Assembly: GCA_030263295.1 (NCBI GenBank) | Contig: SZOS01000011.1 | Coordinates: forward strand, 1 to 64,000 | Direction: 5' to 3' | Source of the DNA: Dokdonella_A sp014338185 | GTDB lineage: Bacteria > Pseudomonadota > Gammaproteobacteria > Xanthomonadales > Rhodanobacteraceae | Length of the DNA: 64,000 nt | Shown here: piece after piece, positions 56,985 through 64,000 of the stretch | Numbering within the stretch: position 1 is the stretch's first letter | Layout of the letters: the number at the start of each line of letters is the position of its first letter | Notes under the pieces: model-generated | What the model saw: the letters and a program-made list of their open reading frames with translations, nothing else | The model's database searches: none | What the model was told of the DNA's origin: nothing | Translations under genes and position numbers: made by a program

Positions 56985-57872
56985 ATGGCTCCGACCTTCC
57001 TCGCCATCGTCCTCGCGCTGGTGGCCGCGCATGCGGCGCCCGACCTCGCGCGCTGGCGCGAGTTCGGCTGGCTGCAGTCCGCGACGCGGCGCTGGATGGA
57101 CGGGGCCGACGAGCGTTCCTCGGCATACCGGCCCGCGCTGCTCGCGCTGCTGCTGGTGCTCGCCTGCCTCGTGCTGCAGGCGCTGCTCACGCCGGTGCTG
57201 TACGGCTTGCCCGGGTTCGCGTTCGCGGTGCTCGTGCTGTACTACAGCTGGGGCCCGCGCGATCTGGATGCCGATGTCGATGCGGTGCTCAAGGCGCCGG
57301 ACGGTGACCGGCGCGAGTCCGCGGCGCAGACGCTGCGACCGGACCCGGCCGTGCAGGCCTTGCCGCTGGAGCCGGTGGCGCTGGTCGAGGCCACGTTCGC
57401 CTCGGCGCTGTCGCGGTGGTTCGGCGTGCTGTTCTGGTTCGTGGTGCTCGGCCCGGCCGGCGCGCTCGGCTATCGCGTGGTGCAACTGCTGGCGCGCAAT
57501 GCGGCGCTGCGCCCGCTCATGGGCGCACCACAGCACGAGGTGCTCGAACGCACCGCGCGCCTGCTCGACTGGGCGCCGGCACACCTGCTCGCGCTCACGC
57601 TGGCGCTGGTGTCGGATTTCGATGCGGTGATCGCGACCTGGCGCGAATACCATGCCGCGCCAGGCCGCGGCGTGTTCACGCTCGACCTCGGGTTCCTCGG
57701 CGCGCTGGCGCGCGCGGGCGTCGATGCCGACGTCGAGGCGGGCGACGGCTATGCGCAGGACGTCGCCGATCCGCTCGCGGAGCTGGCCGATGCGCGGCGC
57801 GTGCTGCGCCGTGCGCTGGTCGCGTGGCTGGCCCTGCTCGCGCTGGCGGCGGTGCTGATCGTGGCGCATTGA
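56985..57872 (+). CDS. ampE: AmpE-like inner-membrane protein
   Basis: About 295 residues with four or more predicted membrane helices. Pattern agrees with AmpE/CobD-like regulators: AAPDLARWREFGWLQ, GLPGFAFAVLVLYYSWGPRDL, WFGVLFWFVVLGPAGALGYR and LEPVALVEATFASALSRWF. In Enterobacteria AmpE works with AmpD in peptidoglycan recycling and beta-lactamase induction, although its reaction is not defined. No ampD lies next to it. ATG 56985 is preferred as it starts at the first hydrophobic helix; ATGs at 56949 and 56967 are alternatives. Confidence 0.83.
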   Translation: MAPTFLAIVLALVAAHAAPDLARWREFGWLQSATRRWMDGADERSSAYRPALLALLLVLACLVLQALLTPVLYGLPGFAFAVLVLYYSWGPRDLDADVDAVLKAPDGDRRESAAQTLRPDPAVQALPLEPVALVEATFASALSRWFGVLFWFVVLGPAGALGYRVVQLLARNAALRPLMGAPQHEVLERTARLLDWAPAHLLALTLALVSDFDAVIATWREYHAAPGRGVFTLDLGFLGALARAGVDADVEAGDGYAQDVADPLAELADARRVLRRALVAWLALLALAAVLIVAH

Positions 57873-57984
57873 ATCCGGCGTCCCCCGACCCCATTGCCGG
57901 AGCCCGCGCCTGCGCCCGGCAGCCGCCGCGCATGCGGCGGTGCACCTGCGCACGGTGCACGATCGATCCCGGCAAGAATCCCGC

Positions 57985-58761
57985 ATGACTCCGTACACGA
58001 CCGAACGCGTCCTGGCCGTCCACCACTGGAACGATGACCTGTTCAGCTTCCGCACCACGCGCAGCGACAGCCTGCGCTTCGAGAGCGGCCACTTCATCAT
58101 GCTCGGCCTCGTCGTCGACGGGCGCCCGCTGGTGCGCGCCTACAGCATCACCAGCCCGCACTGGGAAGAGCACCTGGAGTTCTTCAGCATCAAGGTCGCC
58201 AACGGCCCGTTGACCTCGCGCCTGCAGCACCTGCAGGTTGGCGACGAGGTGCTGGTGAGCCGCAAGGCGATCGGCACGCTCACGCTGCACGACCTCAAGC
58301 CAGGCCGCAACCTGTACCTGCTCGGCACCGGCACCGGGCTCGCGCCGTTCCTGAGCCTGATCCAGGACCCGGAAATCTACGCGCGCTTCGAGCGCATCGT
58401 GCTCGCCCATGGCGTGCGCACGATCGCCGACCTCGCCTACGAGAGCTTCATCACCAACGAGTTGCCACGACACGAGCTGCTGGGCGAACTCATGCGCGAC
58501 AAGCTCGTCTACTACCCGGCGGTCACGCGCGAGCCGTTCCGCCACCGCGGCCGCCTCACCGCCCTGCTCGACAGCGGCGCGCTGCAGGCCGAATGCGGAC
58601 TGGGTCCGCTCGACCCGACCCGGGACCGTTTCATGCTGTGCGGCAGCCCGGCCATGCTCAAGGACCTGCGCACCCTGCTCGATGCGCATGGTTTCGTGAT
58701 CTCGCCGCGCATCGGCACGCCGGGCGACTACGTGATCGAACGCGCGTTCGTCGACAAGTGA
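57985..58761 (+). CDS. fpr: Ferredoxin/flavodoxin-NADP(+) reductase
   Basis: A 258-residue FAD enzyme that exchanges electrons between NADPH and ferredoxin or flavodoxin. The FAD motif is RAYSITSP and the NADP region is LGTGTGLAPFLSL. The C-terminal ERAFVDK corresponds to the Azotobacter-type subclass, not the E. coli type that ends in a Tyr-Trp. Bfd is a plausible electron acceptor. The start ATG 57985 gives MTPYTTERVLAVHHWND, typical of the family. Confidence 0.95.
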   Translation: MTPYTTERVLAVHHWNDDLFSFRTTRSDSLRFESGHFIMLGLVVDGRPLVRAYSITSPHWEEHLEFFSIKVANGPLTSRLQHLQVGDEVLVSRKAIGTLTLHDLKPGRNLYLLGTGTGLAPFLSLIQDPEIYARFERIVLAHGVRTIADLAYESFITNELPRHELLGELMRDKLVYYPAVTREPFRHRGRLTALLDSGALQAECGLGPLDPTRDRFMLCGSPAMLKDLRTLLDAHGFVISPRIGTPGDYVIERAFVDK

Positions 58762-58774
58762 GGCCGGCGCCAGC

Positions 58775-58799
58775 CCGCGCGCGCCGCCGGCGCGCGCGG
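58775..58799. terminator. Hairpin between convergent fpr and LplT-PlsC genes
   Basis: CCGCGCGCGCC (58775-58785) and its complement (58789-58799) form an 11-bp stem with loop GCC. It lies in the 51-base space between two convergent genes and has no T-run. Confidence 0.5.
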
Positions 58800-58812
58800 A
58801 TCGCCGCTGCAC

Positions 58813-60687
58813 TCAGGCACGGTCGCCGCGCAGTTCGCGCACGCGTGCCTCCAGCAGCGCCGCGCTGGCCTGCTCCGCCGGCACCGCCGCGCCGGCCACG
58901 AACTCGATGCGGGCGCGGAAGCGGCGCGGCAGGCGCGCGCGGTGCAGTGCGCTGTCACGGCGGCTGAACACCGAGCCCCACAGGCCGCGCAGCGCGCTGG
59001 GCACCACGACCACGGGATAGCGCGCGAGGATGCGCTCCACGCCCGGGCGGAACGTGGCGATCTCGCCGTCGCTGGTGAGGCCGCCCTCGGGAAATACGCA
59101 CACCACGTGGCCTTCGCGCAGCGTGGCCTCGATCTGCGCGAACGCGCGCTCGAGCAGGGCCGGGTCCTCCTTGTGGCCCGCGATCGGGATCGCCTTGGCG
59201 GTGCGGAAGATGAAGCTGAGCAAGGGAATGTTGAAGATCTTGTAGTACATCACGAAGCGGATCGGTCGCCGCACGCAGCCGCCGACGATGAGCGCGTCCA
59301 TGAAGCTGACGTGGTTGCACACGATGAGCGCGGGACCGCGTTCGGGCACGTGGTCGAGGCCGCGGGTGTCGATGCGGTAGAGCGTGTTGATGAGGATCCA
59401 GCTCAGGAACCGCATGAGGAACTCGGGCACCAGCGTGTAGATGTAGATCGCCACCAGCGCGTTGAGCACCGCCGCCGCGAGGAAGATCTGCGGAATGCTG
59501 AAGCCGAGGGCGGCCAGTCCCATGCCGAACGCCGCCGCGCCGACGATGAACAGCGCGTTGATGATGTTGTTGCCCGCGATGATGCGCGACAGCTCGCTGC
59601 GCTCGGCGCGGCTCTGCACCAGCGCGAACAGCGGCACGATGTAGAAGCCCGCGAACAGGCCCACCAGCACGAAGTCGGCGATGATGCGCCAGCTGCCCGG
59701 TGCGCTGATGAAGGTGAGCGCGGTGAGATCGTGCAGCGTCGCCGCCGCGGGCCGGGCGAAGTACAGGTCCAGCCCGAACAGCGTGATGCCGATCGAGCCC
59801 AGCGGCACGAGGCCGATCTCGACCTTGTGCCCGGACAGGCGCTCGCACAGCAGTGAGCCCGCGCCCACGCCGATCGAGAACAGGGCGAGCACGAGGATCT
59901 GCACGCCCTCGCTGCCGCCCAGGTACAGCTTGGTGTAGTTGGGCAGCTGCATCGTGAACACGCCGCCGAAGAACCAGAACCAGGAGATGCCGAGCACCGA
60001 GTTGAAGATGGTGCGGTCCTTGGCCACGAAGCCGAGCGCGCGCCAGGTTTCGGTGAACGGGTTCCAATTGAACACGAGCTCGGGCGCGGTCGCCGGCGCC
60101 GGCGGAATCGCGCGGCTGCTCAGCCAACCGACCACCGCCACGCCGACCACCAGCAACGAGGCGGCCAGCGGGCTGTGGCTCATCGCGGCGCCGCCCGCGA
60201 CCATGCCGATCAGCACCGCGAGCGAGGTTCCGGTTTCCACCAGCGCGTTGCCGCCGACCAGTTCCTCGTTGCGCAGCGCCTGCGGCAGGATCGCGTACTT
60301 GATCGGGCCGAACACGGTCGAATGCAGGCCCATGAGGAACAGCACGGTGAGCAGCAGCGGGATCGACTTGAGCCAGAAGCCGACCGCGGCCAGCAGCATC
60401 ACCGCGATCTCGAACAGCTTGACCCAGCGGATGATCTGCGCCTTCTCGCGCTTCTCGGCCAGCTGGCCGGCGCTGGCCGAAAACAGGAAGAACGGCAGGA
60501 TGAACAGGGCCGGCGCAATGTTGGAGTAGAACCCGACCGCATCATCGTCCAGCCCCATGTGGTAGCCGACCAGCACCACCAGCGCGTTGCGGAATGCATT
60601 GTCGTTGAACGCACCCAGCGACTGGGTGGCGAAGAACGGCGCGAAACGGCGGCGGCCGAGCAGGCTGAACTGACTGGATTCGGACAT
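58813..60687 (-). CDS. MFS lysophospholipid transporter-acyltransferase fusion (LplT-PlsC)
   Basis: A 624-residue inner-membrane protein. The N-terminal 430 residues are an MFS transporter with twelve predicted helices (FFATQSLGAFNDNAFRNALV, VFGPIKYAILPQ) of the LplT type. The C-terminal acyltransferase has NHVSFMD (His459, Asp464) and FPEGGLTSDGE (about 532). The third domain of the common three-domain version, an acyl-ACP synthetase, is absent. It probably flips lysophospholipid inward and reacylates it. The gene is divergent from the TPR protein gene, with 147 bases between. Confidence 0.9.
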   Translation of the reverse strand: MSESSQFSLLGRRRFAPFFATQSLGAFNDNAFRNALVVLVGYHMGLDDDAVGFYSNIAPALFILPFFLFSASAGQLAEKREKAQIIRWVKLFEIAVMLLAAVGFWLKSIPLLLTVLFLMGLHSTVFGPIKYAILPQALRNEELVGGNALVETGTSLAVLIGMVAGGAAMSHSPLAASLLVVGVAVVGWLSSRAIPPAPATAPELVFNWNPFTETWRALGFVAKDRTIFNSVLGISWFWFFGGVFTMQLPNYTKLYLGGSEGVQILVLALFSIGVGAGSLLCERLSGHKVEIGLVPLGSIGITLFGLDLYFARPAAATLHDLTALTFISAPGSWRIIADFVLVGLFAGFYIVPLFALVQSRAERSELSRIIAGNNIINALFIVGAAAFGMGLAALGFSIPQIFLAAAVLNALVAIYIYTLVPEFLMRFLSWILINTLYRIDTRGLDHVPERGPALIVCNHVSFMDALIVGGCVRRPIRFVMYYKIFNIPLLSFIFRTAKAIPIAGHKEDPALLERAFAQIEATLREGHVVCVFPEGGLTSDGEIATFRPGVERILARYPVVVVPSALRGLWGSVFSRRDSALHRARLPRRFRARIEFVAGAAVPAEQASAALLEARVRELRGDRA

Positions 60688-60834
60688 GCGGGTTCCCTGC
60701 GCCGTGCAGTGGGCGACGACGGAATCTAGCAGGCACGGCGCGCCGGTGTCGCGCCGGCCGTCGGGCCATCGGTTCAGTCACGCGCATTACACTAGGCGGC
60801 CCTCCGCCCACACCGCATCCACGGTCGCTCGCCC

Positions 60835-62505
60835 ATGTCACCCCGCCTGCTGCTTGCCGCTGCCCTGTTGCTGTCGCCCTTCGCGCCGTCCGCGCCCACC
60901 GCCATCGCCGCTGCGCCGCGGCTGACGCCACTGCCCAGCGCGGACCTGTCGCGGTTGCCCGCCGAGCGTGCCGCGGAACTGCGTGCGCAGCGCAGGAGTT
61001 TCGACAACGCCAAGGACGTGCTCATCGGCGATCCGCTGGCCGAGACCTATGCCTTGCTCGGCGCCGCCTATGCCAGCAACGGGCTGTATGACGTGGCCGC
61101 GGTCGCGCTGGACAACGCGATCGCGCTGGCGCCGGGCGATGGCCGCTGGCTGTACCTGCGAGGCGCGCTGCATGCGCTGCGCCAGCAGGGCGACGCGGCG
61201 CGGGCCGATTTCGAGCAGGCACTCAAGCTCGATCCCGGCTACCTGCCGATTCGCATCGCGGTGGCCAATTCGCGCATCGCGGCCGGCAACCTCGACGGCG
61301 CGCGCGACGTGCTCGAACGCGCGCCCCGGCACGATCAGGTCGTGCCGCTGGTCCTGCTCGCGAGCATCGCGATGAAGCAGCAGCGCTACGCCGATGCGGT
61401 GGGCGCGCTGCAGCGCGCGCTCGCGCTCGATCCGCAGGCCACCCAGCTGTACGCGCGCCTGGCCGATGCGCACGCGGCGGCGGGCGATGCCAAGGCCGCG
61501 GCGCAGGCGCGGGCCAAGGCCGGTGAGGGCAGGCCGGTGCTGTACGACCCGCTCGGCCAGCGCATCCTCGGCGAAGGCGCCGCGCCGCCGGTGGCGCGGC
61601 CGGGATCGGCGGCTGGCGCCGCCGTCGCGCCGCGCGAGCGCGCGATCCTGGATGCGCTGCGGCAGATCGATGAGCGCCAGTACGCGGCGGCGCGCAGCAC
61701 GCTCGATGCGGCGCTGAAGCAGGCGCCGCGGGACTCGATGCTGCTGGCGCTGTACGGTCATCTGGAGGCGGCGTCGGGCAACTTCGCCGCGGCACAGGCG
61801 CGGCTCGATGCGGCGCGCCGGGCCGATCCGGCCAATGGCATGGTCGAGGTCGGTGAAGGCCTGATCAAGGAGATGCGCGACGACGATGCGGGCGCACGCG
61901 AGGACTACCAACAGGCGATCCGCGTGCAGCCCAATCTCACCGCCGCGCGTCTCGCACTGGCCGCGGTTGAACTGCGCGCCAAGCGCTACGGCGAGGCGAT
62001 CGCGCAGTACAAGGCGATCCTGCGCGAGGAGCCGGGCGATGCGCAGGCGTGGACGCGGCTGCTGGCCGCGGAGGCGCTTGCGGGTCGCTGCGCGGACACG
62101 CTGGCCGCGCTCAACGAGGTGCTGCGCAAGGCCCCCGACGATGCGTTCCTGCTGCAACTGTTCGTGCGCTCGGCCAGCACCTGTACCGCTGTGGGCGCGG
62201 CCGAGAAGCGCATGGCGCTCGACTACGCGGCCAAGCAATATCGCGGCAACGACCGGCCGGCCGTGGGCGAGGCCTATGCGCTGGCGCTGGCGGCCAACGG
62301 CCAGTGGGACGACGCGGTCAAGACCCAGGAAGGCGTGTTGTTCGTGGTGTTGCGCAACGAGGGCGAATCGGCACTGCCCCCGTACAAGGATGTGCTCGAA
62401 CAGCTGCGCGCGCGCAAGCTGCCGGACTTGCCCTGGTCGGCGCGCTCGCCGCTGTTCAATCCGCCGCGCGCGCGTGCCGCGGCGGGCGCGGCAGCCACAC
62501 GCTGA
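60835..62505 (+). CDS. Exported TPR-repeat protein
   Basis: A 556-residue protein with a signal peptide (to about 25) followed by about twelve TPR helix pairs (AYASNGLYDVAAVALDNAIAL, YADAVGALQRALALDP, GAREDYQQAIRVQPNLTAAR, YGEAIAQYKAILREEPGDAQ). It probably acts as a periplasmic scaffold. The most similar systems are polysaccharide or peptidoglycan assembly factors, but no specific family could be assigned. A Cys pair near residue 440 could form a disulfide. It converges on purD. Confidence 0.8.
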   Translation: MSPRLLLAAALLLSPFAPSAPTAIAAAPRLTPLPSADLSRLPAERAAELRAQRRSFDNAKDVLIGDPLAETYALLGAAYASNGLYDVAAVALDNAIALAPGDGRWLYLRGALHALRQQGDAARADFEQALKLDPGYLPIRIAVANSRIAAGNLDGARDVLERAPRHDQVVPLVLLASIAMKQQRYADAVGALQRALALDPQATQLYARLADAHAAAGDAKAAAQARAKAGEGRPVLYDPLGQRILGEGAAPPVARPGSAAGAAVAPRERAILDALRQIDERQYAAARSTLDAALKQAPRDSMLLALYGHLEAASGNFAAAQARLDAARRADPANGMVEVGEGLIKEMRDDDAGAREDYQQAIRVQPNLTAARLALAAVELRAKRYGEAIAQYKAILREEPGDAQAWTRLLAAEALAGRCADTLAALNEVLRKAPDDAFLLQLFVRSASTCTAVGAAEKRMALDYAAKQYRGNDRPAVGEAYALALAANGQWDDAVKTQEGVLFVVLRNEGESALPPYKDVLEQLRARKLPDLPWSARSPLFNPPRARAAAGAAATR

Positions 62506-62532
62506 GCGCGTGCGCGCGCCTGGCGGCGCGGT

Positions 62533-63816
62533 TCAGCGGCGCTGCAGCGCGCGCCAGCCGATGTCACGCCGCCAGAACGCGCCGTCGAAGCCGATGCCTG
62601 CGAGCGCGGCATAGGCCGCCTCGCGCGCGCGGGCAAAGTCCTCGCCGCGTGCGCATACCGTGAGCACACGGCCTCCCGCGGTGACGACCTGGCCCTGGGC
62701 GTCGAGCCGGGTGGCCGCGTGGAACACCTTGACGTCGCCGGCAAGCGCGCCGTCGAGGCCGCCGATGGGCATGCCCTCGCGCACCTTGCCCGGATAGCCG
62801 TCCGCGGCCACCACCACGCCGACCGCGGGCCGCACGTCCCACTGCGCGCTGGTGCGGTCGAGGCGCCCGTCGAACGCATCCTCGATGAGGTCGACGAGGT
62901 CGGACTTCAGGCGCAGCAGGATCGGCTGCGTCTCGGGATCGCCCAGGCGCGCGTTGAACTCGATGACCTTGGGATTGCCCTGCGCGTCGATCATGAGGCC
63001 GACGTACAGGAAGCCGATGAACGGCGCACCCTCGGCGGCCATGCCGGCGATGGTCGGGCGCACGATCCGGGCCAGGACGCGCTCTTCGACTGCAGGCGTG
63101 ACCACGGGCGCGGGTGAATAGGCGCCCATGCCGCCGGTGTTGGGGCCGAGGTCGCCCTCGTCGCGGCGCTTGTGGTCCTGGCTGGTGGCGAGCGGCAGCA
63201 CGTTGCGGCCATCGCTCATCACGATGTAGCTGGCTTCCTCACCTTCGAGGAACTCCTCGATGACCACGCGCGCCGAGGCGGCGCCGAAGCTGTGCGCGCC
63301 GAGCATGTCGTGCAGCGCCTGCTCGGCGTCGGCCAGCGTGAGCGCGACGACCACGCCCTTGCCCGCGGCCAGGCCATCGGCCTTGATCACGATTGGCGCG
63401 CCGTGGCGGCGCACGTGGGCGAGCGCGCGCCCGACGTCGTCGAAGGTGGCGTGGCGCGCGGTGGGGATGTTGTGGCGGACGAGGAAGTCCTTGGCGAAGG
63501 CCTTGGAGCTTTCCAGCTGCGCGGCGATGCGGCTGGCACCGAAGCAGCGGATGCCCGCGGCGCGGAACTGGTCGCTCACGCCCGCCGCGAGCGCGGCCTC
63601 GGGACCGACCACCGCGAGGTCGATCTTTTCGACCCGGGCGAGCGCGAGCAGGCCCTCGACGTCGGTGGCGGCGATGCGCACGTTGCGCACGCGCGCCTCG
63701 CGCGCGGTGCCGGCGTTGCCCGGGGCGACGATCACTTGGTGGACACGCGGCGATTGCGCGAGCTTCCACGCGAGCGCGTGTTCGCGCGCGCCGGAGCCGA
63801 TGACGAGTAGTTTCAT
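62533..63816 (-). CDS. purD: Phosphoribosylamine-glycine ligase (GAR synthetase)
   Basis: A 427-residue ATP-grasp enzyme for the second step of purine synthesis. Signatures are KLLVIGSGAREHALAWKL at the N-terminus, FAKDFLVRHNIPTARHATFD, PIVIKADGLAAGKGVVVA and RLGDPETQPILLRL. The start ATG 63816 gives MKLLVIGSGAREHALAW. PurH lies 111 bases upstream on the same strand, the usual purHD order. It converges with the TPR gene. Confidence 0.97.
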   Translation of the reverse strand: MKLLVIGSGAREHALAWKLAQSPRVHQVIVAPGNAGTAREARVRNVRIAATDVEGLLALARVEKIDLAVVGPEAALAAGVSDQFRAAGIRCFGASRIAAQLESSKAFAKDFLVRHNIPTARHATFDDVGRALAHVRRHGAPIVIKADGLAAGKGVVVALTLADAEQALHDMLGAHSFGAASARVVIEEFLEGEEASYIVMSDGRNVLPLATSQDHKRRDEGDLGPNTGGMGAYSPAPVVTPAVEERVLARIVRPTIAGMAAEGAPFIGFLYVGLMIDAQGNPKVIEFNARLGDPETQPILLRLKSDLVDLIEDAFDGRLDRTSAQWDVRPAVGVVVAADGYPGKVREGMPIGGLDGALAGDVKVFHAATRLDAQGQVVTAGGRVLTVCARGEDFARAREAAYAALAGIGFDGAFWRRDIGWRALQRR

Positions 63817-63927
63817 GATGCAGGCATCGCGGTTCGGGAGTGGGGCCTGGGTGTGGACGCGGCGCACCGGCCACGCCACGCGGAGCGGGTGCGCGCGCCG
63901 GCCATCATCGCGCCTCGCGCTGCGCCG

Positions 63928-64000
63928 TCAATGGCGGAAATGGCGGATGCCGGTGAACACCATGGCGATATCGTGCTCATCGGCCGCCGCGATCACTTCC
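63928..64000 (-). CDS. purH: PurH (AICAR formyltransferase / IMP cyclohydrolase), C-terminal fragment
   Basis: Only the last 23 residues and the stop are in the window. They read EVIAAADEHDIAMVFTGIRH and end FRH. This closely matches the conserved end of the bifunctional purine enzyme. The gene lies upstream of purD in the same direction, as in the common purHD operon. The rest lies beyond the right edge. Confidence 0.9.
   Translation of the reverse strand, partial: EVIAAADEHDIAMVFTGIRHFRH

Overview
This 64 kb stretch is chromosomal DNA from a high-GC gammaproteobacterium. Gene content points to the Lysobacterales (Xanthomonadales), perhaps near Dokdonella or other Rhodanobacteraceae. The evidence is a YoaA-type helicase, a CusCBA system with a Cys/His-rich leader protein, a bactofilin-ErpA-NudC-AmpE-Fpr run, and secreted proteins carrying an IFxDGF-like motif. 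The family assignment is an inference from gene content; no rRNA is present. Coding density is high and nearly every antisense frame is open because of the base composition. I see no phage, insertion sequence, integrase or CRISPR array.

Layout. 1-7.3 kb: a truncated glycosyltransferase, divergent PBP1B, a small TPR lipoprotein and a YoaA/DinG helicase. 7.5-13.9 kb: two tandem secreted subtilases, then a strong terminator. 14.1-17.3 kb: L-serine dehydratase, a small glutaredoxin-like protein and a secreted beta-helix protein. 17.4-22.1 kb, minus strand: an unusual set of GTPase, YceI, cytochrome b561, YceI, GTPase. 22.2-27.3 kb: a giant hybrid sensor kinase, HemE and a minimal WGR protein. 27.4-33.0 kb: a TonB-dependent receptor and a surface protein with a probable beta-barrel and seven cadherin-like repeats. 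33.1-34.7 kb: glutamine-dependent NAD synthetase. 34.8-41.3 kb, minus strand: a copper/silver efflux operon, with a His/Met repeat array in the CusB-like subunit.

41.5-52.1 kb: a DUF72 protein, a PAS-PAS-GGDEF cyclase, a secreted protein with the IFxDGF motif, an S9 peptidase, a FAD dehydrogenase next to a ThDP enzyme, and a HEPN-like protein. 52.1-58.8 kb: tRNA-Met(CAU), RppH, a Fur-type promoter before bfd and bfr, HemJ, then a plus-strand run of DUF6776-like protein, bactofilin, ErpA, NudC, AmpE and Fpr. 58.8-64 kb: an LplT-PlsC fusion, a periplasmic TPR protein, PurD and the last codons of PurH.

Functional themes are envelope and surface biology (PBP1B, AmpE, bactofilin, TonB receptor, adhesin-like protein, secreted proteases), metal handling (CusCBA, Bfd/Bfr, ErpA) and housekeeping metabolism (HemE, HemJ, NadE, PurDH, SdaA). 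The most novel signals are a short acidic-aromatic motif shared by four otherwise unrelated exported proteins, the candidate inverse-autotransporter adhesin with cadherin-like repeats, and the GTPase/YceI/b561 set.
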